64,000 nucleotides of DNA from Yersinia nurmii (GCF_001112925.1 NZ_CPYD01000007.1:124001-188000); one strand, 5' to 3'; counted from the first letter of the stretch, positions 47,812-58,878 are shown. Program-made: numbers and translations. Notes: generated from the letters alone by a model not told the origin.

Positions 47812-48822
47812 ATGAACCGTATTAAAATTTCATTTTGTATTCCAACATACAATCGTTGTGATTTCTTGTCTGAATTGATTGATAGCATTATTTCTCAAAC
47901 TAATAATAGAAATGATATAGAAATATGTATATCAGATAATGCTTCGACAGACAATACAAGCGAGATGATAGAAAATTTTAGAAAAAACACCAACACGTCA
48001 ATTGTATATAAAAGAAATAATAAAAACATTGGTCCGGATAAAAATTATTTGGCCGCTGTTTCTTTAGCATCAGGTGAATATTGCTGGCTTTTTGGTAGTG
48101 ATGATGTTTTATCCGATGGAGCTCTCGATGAAATAGATAAATATCTAGCGTCAGGATGTGATATTTATCTGTGCGATCGTTATGAGTGTGATCTGTCTAT
48201 GAACAGAATCTCATACAAACCATGGATGACTACTGGAGATTCTCTCTATTTAACTAATGATAAAGATGAACTAATCAAATATTTTAACAATAGTAATTCT
48301 ATTGGTGCTACCTTCAGCTTCCTTGGTTCTAATATTGTAAAACGAAGCTCGTGGGAGAATGTATCCTTTGATGAATCATTTATTGGTAGCGCATATAGCC
48401 ATGTTTTTTATCTATTAGATATCGTGACGCATGGTGCAAAAGTCCAATATATAAATAAACCATTAGTTGATACTCGACTTGGAAATGATTTCTTTGCTAA
48501 AGATGGTGTAGTGAAAAGAATAGAAATAGACTTTAATGGGTATATGAAATTCGCTGAAAAATTCTACTCAAACGACCCTGATGTGAAATCTGCTTTTTTA
48601 GCCATTTTACTAAGAGAGCATTCAATTTTTCATACTAACATCTTAACTTCGGTGTATGGTGAAAAGGAACAAAGAAATAGAATGAAGCATAATTTTAAGT
48701 ATTCTGGTGCTAATTCTTTATTAGTTGACTTTGTTTATTTTATTAGGCCTTTATATGTGTTTGCTTCAAAATTAAAGCTTGAATTCATGTATAAAAAAAT
48801 TCGGCGATTGTTATTTAAGTGA
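47812..48822 (+). CDS. GT2-family glycosyltransferase, RfbV-like (dideoxyhexosyl transferase?)
   Basis: A 336-residue GT-A fold enzyme, cytosolic face. N-terminal ISFCIPTYNRCDFLSELIDS, then ICISDNASTDNT (about 43-54), YKRNNKNIGPDKNYLAAVSL, and GEYCWLFGSDDVLSDG with the metal-binding DD motif. These blocks resemble Salmonella RfbV, the abequosyl transferase, from memory. In a cluster that makes a CDP-dideoxyhexose this is the best candidate to add that sugar. It is separated from wzx by 74 bases. The assignment of donor is inference. Confidence 0.75.
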   Translation: MNRIKISFCIPTYNRCDFLSELIDSIISQTNNRNDIEICISDNASTDNTSEMIENFRKNTNTSIVYKRNNKNIGPDKNYLAAVSLASGEYCWLFGSDDVLSDGALDEIDKYLASGCDIYLCDRYECDLSMNRISYKPWMTTGDSLYLTNDKDELIKYFNNSNSIGATFSFLGSNIVKRSSWENVSFDESFIGSAYSHVFYLLDIVTHGAKVQYINKPLVDTRLGNDFFAKDGVVKRIEIDFNGYMKFAEKFYSNDPDVKSAFLAILLREHSIFHTNILTSVYGEKEQRNRMKHNFKYSGANSLLVDFVYFIRPLYVFASKLKLEFMYKKIRRLLFK

Positions 48823-49084
48823 TTGTAATTATTAATTAGTTTAGGGTGTGATTTATCTTTTTCTATGGATGCATTAGCAAAAAAATCTAGAGGGCTAGTC
48901 ACTGTAATTCGTCCATGTTCCAATAGAGTAAGACGAAGTCTATAAATTTCTGCATGAAATGGTAGATTACTCTCGATACAAATATTTGGAATACTCTTTT
49001 GAGTATTATATCATTACGTTTTTAGTCTTTATATTCATAAGATTATAGTTAAATATACTGTATGATCATTAATATTGGTGCGCG

Positions 49085-50437
49085 ATGGAATTTTATGAGC
49101 TGAGATACCCATTCAATAATATATTTGAATATGTAAGAGATTATGCATTAAATGTTGAGGGGATACATTTAGCTATTGGGTTTTTTATTGTTTTTTATAT
49201 TATTTATAGTGTGTGCAAATCTAAGCTTCTAGGTGAAGAAAAACTAGGAACCTTGGTTGTATTTTTATGGCCATTTACCAATCCAGCTTATATATATATA
49301 ATAAGTTTGGCTGAATTTTTCCTGGTTTTAAATGCGCTCTATATCATTATTTTTGGTGCGCGATTTAATAAAAATATAATTTTCACTCAATTCGTTTTAT
49401 TATGCTTTTCTATTTTACTTCACTTTATTATGGTCAATTTATATCTGTTGTTGTCTACAGGGAAATTTATTATTCTTCAAGGTGACGCCGTCGGTATCAG
49501 TTTGGCTGGTGACAACTTCTTTAATAGATTTATTGTTATATTCAAAGTGCTACTTATTCCATTTTTATTTTTATCATTTTCTAAAGTAAAAAGTATAGCA
49601 ACATTATCAGAAATTAGTCGGATCGGTTCTAAAGTTGCAGCATTAATTTCGGTAGTTTATATTATACAATTTGTTGTTCTTTTATCCGGGCGCGTACCAT
49701 ATGGTACTTTTGATAGTGCAGGTTTTGGCGGCTTTCCCTCTTTTGCTGCAGTATCAGTTGAGCGAGGACACCTTTCAAAATTTATGGCACCATTCCTACC
49801 ATTTTTATTAATAGATATGTATCTAAATAGGCGCTACATGCCTATAATATTATATACATCAATGATGTTGCTGAACTTCTCTGCGTCAGGATATATTTTT
49901 TTTGCATGTGCAATTTTCGCGACAATCTTTTTGTGTCGACGCGTTATTTTCACTCGTGAAAATGCTAAATATACTCTTCCAGCAGTATTTCTTTCTCTGG
50001 TTATTACTTCAATATATCTTTGGTTTTTTTCAAGTACATTGAATTATCTTCTAGATAAAGTTTTTGATTTTGTATTCTCAGGAGATGAAACAGGTGGACG
50101 GACTATTTCTCTTTTGATGCAGTATCTTGATTTATATCCATACGGTTTTGGGTATGGAGGAAGTACTTTTAGAACGATATATGGACTCCCGGAAATAAAC
50201 ATGGGAATATATTCCATGTTTACTCAGATTGGTATTATTGCATTCTTCTTTTATGTCTATCTGATTGGATGTGCAATAGTTGTTTCAAAACGCTCAAAAA
50301 CAGTAGTTGAAAAAATATTATGCGGTGGTGTGATACTCATGCCTATCGTATTTTCCGCAGATATACTATGGTTTGTTCCTACATATTGGGCTCCACTGAT
50401 TTTGATTTCGTGGTTTCAAATTAATAGAGAAAGGTAA
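49085..50437 (+). CDS. wzy: O-antigen polymerase Wzy
   Basis: A 450-residue membrane protein with ten to twelve hydrophobic helices and a large periplasmic loop around residues 205-240 (SGRVPYGTFDSAGFGGFPSF with following AAVSVERGHLSKFMAPF). A second cluster, about residues 335-365, GDETGGRTISLLMQYLDLYP, is typical of Wzy loops. Polymerises O units in the periplasm at the undecaprenyl carrier. Identified by topology and context; Wzy sequences are too variable for motif calls. AT-rich. No strong ribosome site precedes ATG 49085. Confidence 0.82.
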   Translation: MEFYELRYPFNNIFEYVRDYALNVEGIHLAIGFFIVFYIIYSVCKSKLLGEEKLGTLVVFLWPFTNPAYIYIISLAEFFLVLNALYIIIFGARFNKNIIFTQFVLLCFSILLHFIMVNLYLLLSTGKFIILQGDAVGISLAGDNFFNRFIVIFKVLLIPFLFLSFSKVKSIATLSEISRIGSKVAALISVVYIIQFVVLLSGRVPYGTFDSAGFGGFPSFAAVSVERGHLSKFMAPFLPFLLIDMYLNRRYMPIILYTSMMLLNFSASGYIFFACAIFATIFLCRRVIFTRENAKYTLPAVFLSLVITSIYLWFFSSTLNYLLDKVFDFVFSGDETGGRTISLLMQYLDLYPYGFGYGGSTFRTIYGLPEINMGIYSMFTQIGIIAFFFYVYLIGCAIVVSKRSKTVVEKILCGGVILMPIVFSADILWFVPTYWAPLILISWFQINRER

Positions 50438-50467
50438 TCTTAATGGGAATAATTATGGTGTGTTTTT

Positions 50468-51481
50468 ATGAAATTAATTTATGATGGGATTATTAATTCA
50501 CTGCAAAGTAATGGCGGTATTACTGTTTATTTTAAAGAGATAGTTACTCGCCTGCCTGGTGGGGATTTTGATTGGTATTCTTATGATGATAAAATTGGTG
50601 ATGTAGGCGTTAAAAGTACGGAGCTTAAAAGCCGTATTTTTGAACGCTATAGAGATTGCTTATTACCAGATATAAATAAAGAGATATCTCCAATATTTCA
50701 TTCATCCTACTATCGTCTGCCCAAAGAGGATATGCCTGTAGTTACAACGGTTCATGATTTTACATATGAAAAGTTTGTCAGCGGTCCTGCGAAATGGGTA
50801 CATACATGGCAAAAAAATAGAGCGGTGAAACATAGTGATTTGATCATTTGTGTTTCTGAAAATACTGCGAAAGATTTACAGTATTATTGCTCTGTTCCTA
50901 GTGATAAAATTAGAATTATTCACAATGGTGTGTCGGAGAAATATCATCCTTTAGTGCTAACAAAAACTCATACGAATAAAGTTATCTTTGTTGGTGCTCG
51001 AGGCGGATATAAAAATTTTGATATTGCCGTAAAAGTTATATCGAGACTCCCTCATCTTGAGTTATCTGTGGTGGGGGGGGGCGAGTTTACTGATAGAGAA
51101 TTATCGCTATTAAATCAGCATCTACCGCATCGCTATCATTGGTTAGGGCGCTTGAGTGATGAAGCTTTGAATGAGGCTTACAATTCTGCTTATGCATTAC
51201 TATATCCGTCGAGTTACGAGGGATTCGGTATTCCCATCTTAGAAGCTATGCGTGCCGGATGCCCTGTAGTCGCTGTGGGAGTGTCTTCAATACCAGAGGT
51301 TGCTGGAGATGCGGCGATATTAGTGAACCGACCTAGTGTGGATGAATTAGTCGAAGGTTTAGTCGCTATAGATAATGAAAGGTCTAAGCTTATTGAATTT
51401 GGCTTTCAGCAAGCAGCCAAATTCTCATGGGATAAGTGTTATCAAGAAACACTCAATGTTTATAAAGAATTGAATAAATAA
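50468..51481 (+). CDS. GT4-family glycosyltransferase (WbyK-like, possible mannosyltransferase)
   Basis: A 337-residue GT-B enzyme. The C-terminal nucleotide-sugar domain shows [20 protein letters not shown] (about 252-271), the EX7E motif, with [10 protein letters not shown] and [14 protein letters not shown] just before. It lacks a signal peptide and works at the inner face of the membrane. It sits next to gmd-fcl. The Yersinia homologues I recall at this spot transfer mannose from GDP-mannose; that donor is inferred. An alternative is fucose. Confidence 0.72.
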   Translation: MKLIYDGIINSLQSNGGITVYFKEIVTRLPGGDFDWYSYDDKIGDVGVKSTELKSRIFERYRDCLLPDINKEISPIFHSSYYRLPKEDMPVVTTVHDFTYEKFVSGPAKWVHTWQKNRAVKHSDLIICVSENTAKDLQYYCSVPSDKIRIIHNGVSEKYHPLVLTKTHTNKVIFVGARGGYKNFDIAVKVISRLPHLELSVVGGGEFTDRELSLLNQHLPHRYHWLGRLSDEALNEAYNSAYALLYPSSYEGFGIPILEAMRAGCPVVAVGVSSIPEVAGDAAILVNRPSVDELVEGLVAIDNERSKLIEFGFQQAAKFSWDKCYQETLNVYKELNK

Positions 51482-51497
51482 TACGGATTACAATATT

Positions 51498-52619
51498 ATG
51501 ACTAAAATTGCGCTCATTACAGGTATTACTGGACAAGATGGTTCTTATTTGGCTGAATTTTTGTTAGAGAAAGGTTACGAGGTTCATGGTATTAAACGCC
51601 GAGCTTCCTCCTTTAATACCAGCCGTGTTGATCATATTTATCAAGATCGTCATGAAGAAAATCCTCGTTTCTTTTTACATTATGGCGATCTAACTGATAC
51701 TTCCAATTTGATTCGCTTAGTTCAAGAAATTCAGCCTGATGAAATTTATAACTTAGGTGCACAGTCACATGTAGCTGTTTCATTTGAGTCACCTGAATAT
51801 ACGGCTGATGTTGATGCTATGGGGACGTTGCGTTTATTAGAAGCGATTCGAATTAATGGGTTAGAAAAAAAGACTCGTTTCTATCAAGCGTCGACTTCAG
51901 AACTTTATGGATTAGTACAAGAAACCCCTCAGCGCGAAACGACTCCGTTTTATCCGCGTTCTCCTTATGCTGTGGCCAAGATGTATGCTTATTGGATTAC
52001 GGTTAACTACCGGGAATCTTATGGCATGTATGCGTGTAACGGCATACTGTTTAACCATGAATCTCCACGTCGGGGTGAGACATTTGTTACTCGCAAAATT
52101 ACTCGTGCTGTAGCAAACATTGCTTTGGGTTTGGAAAATTGTCTCTATTTAGGCAATATGGATTCGTTACGTGACTGGGGGCATGCGAAAGATTATGTTC
52201 GTATGCAATGGATGATGCTTCAACAAGAGAAGCCAGAAGATTTTGTTATTGCGACAGGTAAACAGATTACTGTTCGCGAGTTTGTTCGTATGTCGGCAAA
52301 AGAAGCTGGAATTGAACTGGAGTTCAGTGGTGAAGGTGTTGATGAAATAGCTACTGTTGTGGCAGTTAGCGGTAATCATGCCTCTGCAGTAAAAGTTGGC
52401 GACGTTATTGTTCGTGTTGATCCTCGTTATTTCCGCCCTGCAGAAGTTGAAACACTGCTGGGTGATCCAGCAAAAGCCAAGAAAGTTTTGGGCTGGGTTC
52501 CTGAAATTACTGTTGAAGAAATGTGTGCTGAAATGGTTGCAAGCGACTTACAACAAGCTAAACAGCATGCTTTGCTGAAAGCCAACGGTTTTGATGTATC
52601 CATTTCGTTGGAGAATTGA
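51498..52619 (+). CDS. gmd: GDP-mannose 4,6-dehydratase
   Basis: First step to GDP-L-fucose, 373 residues, the same length as E. coli Gmd. The NADP-binding motif [20 protein letters not shown] (about 5-24), [15 protein letters not shown], catalytic [20 protein letters not shown] and [20 protein letters not shown] are near-invariant family blocks. Its stop overlaps the fcl start region. Acts on GDP-mannose from ManC. Confidence 0.97.
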   Translation: MTKIALITGITGQDGSYLAEFLLEKGYEVHGIKRRASSFNTSRVDHIYQDRHEENPRFFLHYGDLTDTSNLIRLVQEIQPDEIYNLGAQSHVAVSFESPEYTADVDAMGTLRLLEAIRINGLEKKTRFYQASTSELYGLVQETPQRETTPFYPRSPYAVAKMYAYWITVNYRESYGMYACNGILFNHESPRRGETFVTRKITRAVANIALGLENCLYLGNMDSLRDWGHAKDYVRMQWMMLQQEKPEDFVIATGKQITVREFVRMSAKEAGIELEFSGEGVDEIATVVAVSGNHASAVKVGDVIVRVDPRYFRPAEVETLLGDPAKAKKVLGWVPEITVEEMCAEMVASDLQQAKQHALLKANGFDVSISLEN

Positions 52620-52624
52620 TGATA

Positions 52625-53590
52625 ATGGATAAGAAACGGGTATTTGTTGCAGGCCATCGCGGCATGGTTGGTTCTGCCATTGTGCGCCAACTTAAGAATC
52701 GCAGCGATATTGAATTGGTTCTCAGAACTCGTGATGAACTAGACCTGATATCTCAAGCTGCAGTGCAGGCATTTTTCACTGATGAAAAAATAGATGAAGT
52801 CTATTTGGCCGCAGCGAAAGTCGGAGGAATTCAGGCTAATAATAATTATCCGGCAGAGTTCATCTACGAAAACTTAATGATCGAATGCAATATTATTCAT
52901 GCTGCACACCTAGCCAATGTACAAAAACTGCTATTTTTGGGTTCTTCGTGTATCTATCCTAAACTAGCAGAACAGCCAATGACTGAGGCCGCGCTGTTAA
53001 CTGGTATTTTGGAGCCAACGAATGAGCCTTATGCTATCGCTAAAATAGCAGGGATAAAGTTGTGCGAATCATATAATCGTCAATATGGTCGTGATTACCG
53101 TAGCGTAATGCCAACCAATCTCTATGGTGAAAATGATAATTTCCATCCTGAAAACTCCCATGTAATTCCTGCATTATTACGCCGTTTCCATGAGGCGAAA
53201 TTACATAATGATGAGGAAATGGTTGTGTGGGGAACAGGGAAACCAATGCGCGAATTTCTACATGTAGATGATATGGCAGCTGCCAGCGTACATGTTATGG
53301 AATTATCTAACCAGATATACGCTGCTAATACTCAGCCCATGCTTTCTCATATTAATGTCGGTACAGGTGTAGATTGTACGATAAAAGAATTAGCTGAAAC
53401 TATGGCAAAAGTGGTGGGATTCACGGGCAAACTAGTCTTTGACGCAACGAAGCCTGATGGAACTCCGCGCAAGTTGATGGATGTTAGTAGGTTAGCCAAA
53501 TTAGGATGGAGTTATCATATTTCCTTGGAAGAAGGACTCATGATGACTTATCAGTGGTTTTTGGATAACCAGCATAATTTCAGGAAATAA
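52625..53590 (+). CDS. fcl: GDP-L-fucose synthase
   Basis: Epimerase/reductase converting GDP-4-keto-6-deoxymannose to GDP-L-fucose, 321 residues as in E. coli. [20 protein letters not shown] starts the protein; [20 protein letters not shown] holds the catalytic YxxxK and SSCIYPK the serine. I choose ATG 52625 because the GGAGAA site at 52610-52615 is then 9 bases away and the product aligns with the family. The upstream starts at 52616 (TTG) and 52619 (ATG) are too close to that site. Translationally coupled to gmd. Confidence 0.95.
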   Translation: MDKKRVFVAGHRGMVGSAIVRQLKNRSDIELVLRTRDELDLISQAAVQAFFTDEKIDEVYLAAAKVGGIQANNNYPAEFIYENLMIECNIIHAAHLANVQKLLFLGSSCIYPKLAEQPMTEAALLTGILEPTNEPYAIAKIAGIKLCESYNRQYGRDYRSVMPTNLYGENDNFHPENSHVIPALLRRFHEAKLHNDEEMVVWGTGKPMREFLHVDDMAAASVHVMELSNQIYAANTQPMLSHINVGTGVDCTIKELAETMAKVVGFTGKLVFDATKPDGTPRKLMDVSRLAKLGWSYHISLEEGLMMTYQWFLDNQHNFRK

Positions 53591-53591
53591 T

Positions 53592-54056
53592 ATGGCTCGT
53601 CCCTTAGATACATCTTTGTTCAAGACTATTGTGGCTAATACGCCATTGATATCTATCGATCTCGTCGTCCAGGATTCTCAGAATAGAATATTACTTGGTA
53701 AACGACTAAATCGCCCGGCAAAGAATTATTGGTTTGTACCGGGGGGACGAGTAAGAAAAGATGAAACTCTTGCTGATGCTTTTACCCGGTTAGCAAAAGA
53801 AGAGTTAGGATTCCCTATCTCTATTCAAAATGCGGCCTTTATTGGCACATTTGAACATTTCTATCCGGATAATTTTTCTGAAGAAGACTTTTCAACTCAT
53901 TATGTAGTGCTTGGCTACAAACTGGTCATTGAGACACCGTTAGTACAATTGCCAAAAGATCAACATTCTCAGTATTGTTGGAGAGCGGTCGATGATTTAC
54001 TTTCCGCTGACGATGTTCATCTTCATACCAAGCTCTATTTTCAAGACAGGAAGTAA
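53592..54056 (+). CDS. gmm: GDP-mannose mannosyl hydrolase (Nudix)
   Basis: A 154-residue Nudix-related enzyme that hydrolyses GDP-mannose to GDP and mannose, possibly tuning the GDP-sugar pool. It has the modified Nudix box characteristic of this family, WFVPGGRVRKDETLADAFTR followed by LAKEELG (about 47-74), in which the usual REXXEE is altered (LAKEELG). One base separates it from fcl. It lies between fcl and manC, as in several colanic-acid and O-antigen clusters. Confidence 0.93.
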   Translation: MARPLDTSLFKTIVANTPLISIDLVVQDSQNRILLGKRLNRPAKNYWFVPGGRVRKDETLADAFTRLAKEELGFPISIQNAAFIGTFEHFYPDNFSEEDFSTHYVVLGYKLVIETPLVQLPKDQHSQYCWRAVDDLLSADDVHLHTKLYFQDRK

Positions 54057-54062
54057 TCGCTC

Positions 54063-55469
54063 ATGCTATTACCCGTAATTATGGCAGGCGGCTCTGGGAG
54101 TCGCCTGTGGCCGCTATCTCGGACTCATTATCCAAAGCAATTTCTGGCTTTGACTTCAGAACTCACCATGCTACAGGAAACTCTACTTCGATTAGACGAG
54201 CTTCCTCATCTAGCTCCGCTTGTGATTTGTAATGAAGATCACCGTTTTATTATTGCTGAACAGCTGCGCCAGAAAAAACTCTCACATAGCGGTATTGTAT
54301 TGGAACCTGTTGGTCGTAATACAGCCCCGGCAATTGCGTTGGCAGCCTTGCATGCGACTTTAAACGGCAATGATCCGTTATTACTGGTATTAGCGGCTGA
54401 TCATGTTATTCAGGATAAACCTGCATTTATTCAGGCCGTAAAACGAGCTGAACCTCTTGCTGAAGCTGGTAAGTTGGTCACTTTTGGTATTGTTCCTAAT
54501 AGTCCAGAGACTGGATATGGCTATATCAGGCAGGGAGCTTTGGTTGAAGATGGTGCTTATGAGGTTGCTGCTTTTGTTGAAAAGCCTGATTTAGCTACCG
54601 CGCAAGAATATTTGGTTTCCGGAAATTATTATTGGAATAGCGGTATGTTCGTATTTAAAGCATCACGCTATTTACAAGAGCTTGGGTTACATCGACCTGA
54701 TATTCTTGAAGCTTGCCAGCGAGCAATCGCCGGTCAGCGTGCTGATCTAGACTTTATTCGTCTGAATGAAGAGGCTTTTTATAACTGTCCGGATGATTCA
54801 ATTGATTATGCAGTTATGGAAAAAACCAGCGACGCGGTTGTTGTGCCTATGGATGCTCAGTGGAGTGATGTTGGTTGTTGGTCTGCGCTATGGGAAATAA
54901 ATGATAAAGATAGCCAGGGAAATGTTGTTCGCGGTGATGTATTAATAGAGGATATGCATGATAGTTATGTCTATTCTCAAAATAGGCTCGTTGCGACGGT
55001 TGGAGTAAACGATCTTATCATTGTAGAAACCAAAGATGCGGTATTAGTTGCGCATAAAGATAAAGTGCAAGATGTTAAAAGTATCGTTAACAAACTCAAA
55101 TTAGAGGAGCGGTGCGAATATCTGCAACACCGTGAGGTATATCGCCCTTGGGGTTCCCACGATGCTATTGCAGAAGGTGTTCGCTACCAGGTTCAACATG
55201 TGTCAGTTAAACCGGGCCAGCGCATTGCAACTCAGATTCATTACCATAGAGCTGAACATTGGGTCGTTGTTTCGGGCATAGCTAAAGTTCACTATGGTGA
55301 TAAAACTTATTTAGTGAATGAAAATGAGTCTACCTATATTCCTGTAGGAATTGCACATTCAATAGAAAATCCAGGGAAAATACCGTTAGAAATTATTGAA
55401 GTACATACCGGAAACTATCTTTCCGAAAGTGATGTAGAACGTGTAGATAACTTAGGTGTAGGGTATTAA
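54063..55469 (+). CDS. manC: Mannose-1-phosphate guanylyltransferase
   Basis: Makes GDP-mannose, 468 residues. N-terminal nucleotidyltransferase motif [20 protein letters not shown] (about 8-27), pyrophosphorylase [10 protein letters not shown] (about 168-177), and a C-terminal cupin-type isomerase domain with RPWGSHDAI and [15 protein letters not shown] (about 396-410). The cupin domain is present and its His/Glu pattern is intact, so mannose-6-phosphate isomerase activity could be retained. Supplies donors for both mannose and fucose. Confidence 0.96.
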   Translation: MLLPVIMAGGSGSRLWPLSRTHYPKQFLALTSELTMLQETLLRLDELPHLAPLVICNEDHRFIIAEQLRQKKLSHSGIVLEPVGRNTAPAIALAALHATLNGNDPLLLVLAADHVIQDKPAFIQAVKRAEPLAEAGKLVTFGIVPNSPETGYGYIRQGALVEDGAYEVAAFVEKPDLATAQEYLVSGNYYWNSGMFVFKASRYLQELGLHRPDILEACQRAIAGQRADLDFIRLNEEAFYNCPDDSIDYAVMEKTSDAVVVPMDAQWSDVGCWSALWEINDKDSQGNVVRGDVLIEDMHDSYVYSQNRLVATVGVNDLIIVETKDAVLVAHKDKVQDVKSIVNKLKLEERCEYLQHREVYRPWGSHDAIAEGVRYQVQHVSVKPGQRIATQIHYHRAEHWVVVSGIAKVHYGDKTYLVNENESTYIPVGIAHSIENPGKIPLEIIEVHTGNYLSESDVERVDNLGVGY

Positions 55470-56215
55470 TGATGAAAGTAAGTATTATTACTGCTACGTA
55501 TAATAGTGAAAAAACCATTATAGATACTCTATTGTCGTTAGAGAAACAGACACATTTAGATATTGAGTATATTATTATTGATGGAGCATCAAAAGATAAT
55601 ACACTTAAAGTGATAGATAGAAACTCTACCCGAGTTTCTACAATTATCAGTGAGCCAGATAAAGGTATTTATGATGCGTTAAATAAAGGTATCTTAGCTG
55701 CTACTGGGGATATCATTGGTTTCTTACACTCGGATGATTTGTTAGCTGATTCAAATGTTATCGCCGATGTTGTTGCAACGTTTAAAAATAACGGATGTGA
55801 TGCGGTATATGGTGACTTGCAATATGTAGCAAGGGATAATATTGACCATGTCATTAGATGCTGGAAAAGTGGTGAGTTTCACCCACGGAAAATGCAGTAT
55901 GGATGGATGCCGCCTCACCCGACATTTTATATGAAACGTGAATTATATGAGCGTTTGGGTAGTTTTGATTTAAGTTTCAAAATATCAGCGGATTATGACT
56001 CACTAACTCGCTATATTATATCTCATCAGATTAAGCTAGCGTATTTACCTCGTGTGCTAACCAAAATGAGGGTCGGAGGAATAAGCAACCGTTCAGTTAA
56101 AAACATGATACTTAAATCAAAAGAAGATATTAAGATTATGAAGAAGCAAGCTTTATTTTGGCCTGTATCATTAATCTGCAAAAACTTATCTAAAATTCCT
56201 CAGTTTATAAAGTGA
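55469..56215 (+). CDS. GT2-family glycosyltransferase (WbyL/WcaA-like)
   Basis: A 248-residue GT-A enzyme. It starts [20 protein letters not shown], has [15 protein letters not shown] (about 36-50), [15 protein letters not shown] (about 62-76) and the metal motif [26 protein letters not shown] is a conserved acceptor-side block of colanic-acid and O-unit transferases. It overlaps manC by one base and overlaps the region ahead of manB. Position between manC and manB matches wbyL of Y. pseudotuberculosis from memory. Donor unknown, fucose or N-acetylhexosamine-adjacent sugar possible. Confidence 0.75.
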   Translation: MMKVSIITATYNSEKTIIDTLLSLEKQTHLDIEYIIIDGASKDNTLKVIDRNSTRVSTIISEPDKGIYDALNKGILAATGDIIGFLHSDDLLADSNVIADVVATFKNNGCDAVYGDLQYVARDNIDHVIRCWKSGEFHPRKMQYGWMPPHPTFYMKRELYERLGSFDLSFKISADYDSLTRYIISHQIKLAYLPRVLTKMRVGGISNRSVKNMILKSKEDIKIMKKQALFWPVSLICKNLSKIPQFIK

Positions 56216-56220
56216 TATAT

Positions 56221-57591
56221 ATGTCTAAACTAACTTGTTTCAAAGCTTATGATATCCGTGGTCAGTTAGGCGAAGAGTTGAATGATGAGATAGCATATCG
56301 TATTGGTCGAGCCTATGGTGAATTTGCAAAACCTAAAACAGTTGTTGTTGGTGGTGATGTAAGGCTAACAAGTGAGAGCCTTAAACTTGCATTGAGTCGT
56401 GGCCTGCAAGATGCAGGTACAGATGTATTGGATATTGGATTATCTGGTACGGAAGAGATATATTTTGCGACCTTCCATCTTGGCGTTGATGGAGGAATAG
56501 AAGTTACAGCTAGCCATAATCCTATTAATTATAATGGAATGAAGCTTGTTCGTCAGGGGGCTAGACCTATTAGTGGTGATACTGGTCTACGCGATATACA
56601 ACGTTTGGCAGAATCAAATGACTTTCCGCCTATTGTTGAGTCTAAGAGAGGGAGTTACAAGAAAATATCAGTTATTGATGCCTATATTGATCATTTAATT
56701 GGTTATATAACGCCATCCTTATTTAGGCCCTTGAAATTAGTTATCAATAGTGGGAATGGGGCTGCAGGGCATGTTATTGATGCTTTGGAAAAGCGTTTTG
56801 ATAAGCTTGGTATGCCTGTAACTCTGATTAAAGTTCATCATTCACCGGATGGTACATTCCCGAATGGAATCCCCAACCCGCTACTGCCAGAATGTAGACA
56901 AGATACCACTGATGCTGTATTAGCCCATGGTGCAGATATGGGCATTGCCTTTGATGGCGATTTTGATCGTTGCTTCTTTTTTAATAATAAAGGGGAGTTT
57001 ATCGAAGGGTATTATATTGTTGGATTGTTAGCTGAAGCATTCCTACAGAAAAAACCGGGTTCAAATATTATTCACGATCCGCGCTTGAGTTGGAATACAA
57101 TTGATATTGTAACTGCTGCTGGCGGAAAGCCGGTCATGTCAAAAACTGGACACGCTTTCATCAAAGAAAGAATGCGTGAAGAAGATGCCGTTTATGGTGG
57201 AGAAATGAGCGCTCATCATTATTTTCGTGATTTCTCTTACTGTGATTCTGGAATGATTCCTTGGTTGTTAATTGCAGAGCTATTGTGCGTTAAAAATAAA
57301 AGTTTGGAGCAATTAGTCGAAGAGTGTATGAGTGCTTACCCTGCATCCGGTGAGATAAATTCAATATTGTCTGAGCCTGCCTCAGCAATTGCTAAAGTTC
57401 GCGCAACTTATGAAAATGAAGCGCTGGTCGTTGATGAAACCGATGGGATTAGCCTTGAGTTCAAAGATTGGCGTTTTAACTTACGTAGTTCTAATACTGA
57501 GCCAGTTGTTAGATTGAATGTAGAATCTCGTGCGAATAAGTCTTTGATGCTGGAAAAAACAGAAGAGATTTTACTATTATTAAGGTCATAG
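56221..57591 (+). CDS. manB: Phosphomannomutase
   Basis: Converts mannose-6-phosphate to mannose-1-phosphate, 456 residues as in E. coli Cps[21 protein letters not shown] is the N-terminus, [20 protein letters not shown] (about 98-117) carries the phosphoserine, and [10 protein letters not shown] the Mg site. I use ATG 56221; the frame's GTG at 56212 overlaps the previous stop and lacks family support. Last sugar-biosynthesis gene of the cluster before wzz. Confidence 0.95.
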   Translation: MSKLTCFKAYDIRGQLGEELNDEIAYRIGRAYGEFAKPKTVVVGGDVRLTSESLKLALSRGLQDAGTDVLDIGLSGTEEIYFATFHLGVDGGIEVTASHNPINYNGMKLVRQGARPISGDTGLRDIQRLAESNDFPPIVESKRGSYKKISVIDAYIDHLIGYITPSLFRPLKLVINSGNGAAGHVIDALEKRFDKLGMPVTLIKVHHSPDGTFPNGIPNPLLPECRQDTTDAVLAHGADMGIAFDGDFDRCFFFNNKGEFIEGYYIVGLLAEAFLQKKPGSNIIHDPRLSWNTIDIVTAAGGKPVMSKTGHAFIKERMREEDAVYGGEMSAHHYFRDFSYCDSGMIPWLLIAELLCVKNKSLEQLVEECMSAYPASGEINSILSEPASAIAKVRATYENEALVVDETDGISLEFKDWRFNLRSSNTEPVVRLNVESRANKSLMLEKTEEILLLLRS

Positions 57592-57694
57592 AGATTAAGT
57601 ATAGTTAAAAATATCAGCTCTCCGTGGGTTTATATATTTGATATAGTTCACGGGGTGCTAAGTTTAGTAATGATTCTCAATTCGGTGACGGTTA

Positions 57695-58849
57695 ATGGCT
57701 GATAATTTTAAAGTAAATAATAGTGATTCTAAAATGCCTTCTGATTATGGTTTTCCTAATGTAAACTCCTCGAAAAATGAGATAGATTTATTTGAGTTAA
57801 TGGCTATTATTTTTAGATCTAAAATAAAAATAATATTCACCACTTTTATTTTTATCATTATTGGTTTGGTTATTACCTTTATTCTCCCTCAACGCTGGAC
57901 GAGCACAGCAGTTATCGTCTCGCCTGGCGATGAACAAATTCAAGTGTTAGATAAGATAACAACTAATTTATCTGTGCTTGATATTAAGCTTGATATCAAT
58001 TCAGATTATTTATTGTCTATTTTTAAACAAAACTTTGATTCTCAAGATCTCCGTGAGCAGTATTTAGTGAATACTGAGTATTTTAAGAGATTAATGCGAG
58101 ATAATCCTGAAGATGGTCTGGAGAAAAGAGCATTAATTGAACGGATAGTGAATGAGAATATCACATCAGTCAGCCCGCAGAGAGATAAAAGCGATAATGA
58201 TAAGGAATATCGGTACTACAAATTATCATACAGCGCCATGACGGCTACAGATGCGCGTGATTTATTGCAGGGGTATATTAACTACGTTAACAGTATAGTT
58301 AATGCTGATGTATCTAGAAAAATACAGCGTGCTGTTGATTTAGCTAAAGGTATTGGTACTGATAAATATACTTTGGACCTATTGCGTGCCAAGAATAGTC
58401 AGGAAGTTAAAATTGAACGTTTGAAGTACGCGACTTCAATTGCTGATGCGGCGGGTATTAAAAAACCAGTTTACAGTAGTGGTTCTGCTATTAGTGATGA
58501 TCCAGATTTCCCTATTACTATGGGTTCTGATGCACTGAATCGCAAATTGGAAATTGAGAAATCGGTGACTGACTTGGCTTCTATCAATGCTGAAATTCTT
58601 AACCGTAGACTGTATCTGGATAAGTTAAATGCGTTGGAAATTCCTAAAGTGGAAGTGGTGCCATTTAAATATCTGCAACAGCCAACCGAGCCAACCAAAA
58701 GAGATGCGCCTAAACGTGGGCTGATTATGATCCTGTTCGCACTTGCAGGTTTGGTGGGATCTGTCGGCTTTGTGTTAGTTGATCATTTCATGCGTGAACG
58801 CGAGCGTGAAGATGAGATGTTAAAGCTGGCGAATACCGATAAAAAATAA
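57695..58849 (+). CDS. wzz: O-antigen chain-length regulator Wzz
   Basis: Polysaccharide co-polymerase, 384 residues, inner membrane with a large periplasmic domain. TM1 near 48-69 (IIFTTFIFIIIGLVITFIL), a periplasmic part with coiled-coil tendency, and TM2 near 348-368 preceded by the proline-rich motif TEPTKRDAPKRG. Sets the modal O-antigen length with Wzy. It is the last gene of the cluster, followed by a strong terminator and then gsk. Confidence 0.93.
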   Translation: MADNFKVNNSDSKMPSDYGFPNVNSSKNEIDLFELMAIIFRSKIKIIFTTFIFIIIGLVITFILPQRWTSTAVIVSPGDEQIQVLDKITTNLSVLDIKLDINSDYLLSIFKQNFDSQDLREQYLVNTEYFKRLMRDNPEDGLEKRALIERIVNENITSVSPQRDKSDNDKEYRYYKLSYSAMTATDARDLLQGYINYVNSIVNADVSRKIQRAVDLAKGIGTDKYTLDLLRAKNSQEVKIERLKYATSIADAAGIKKPVYSSGSAISDDPDFPITMGSDALNRKLEIEKSVTDLASINAEILNRRLYLDKLNALEIPKVEVVPFKYLQQPTEPTKRDAPKRGLIMILFALAGLVGSVGFVLVDHFMREREREDEMLKLANTDKK

Positions 58850-58878
58850 CGAATCAATAATAATTGATATTTTACATT

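Noticed and set aside
55469-56215. WbyL-like transferase as initiating sugar-phosphate transferase
   Set aside because: It is a soluble GT2 with no membrane segment, so not a WecA/WbaP-type initiator.
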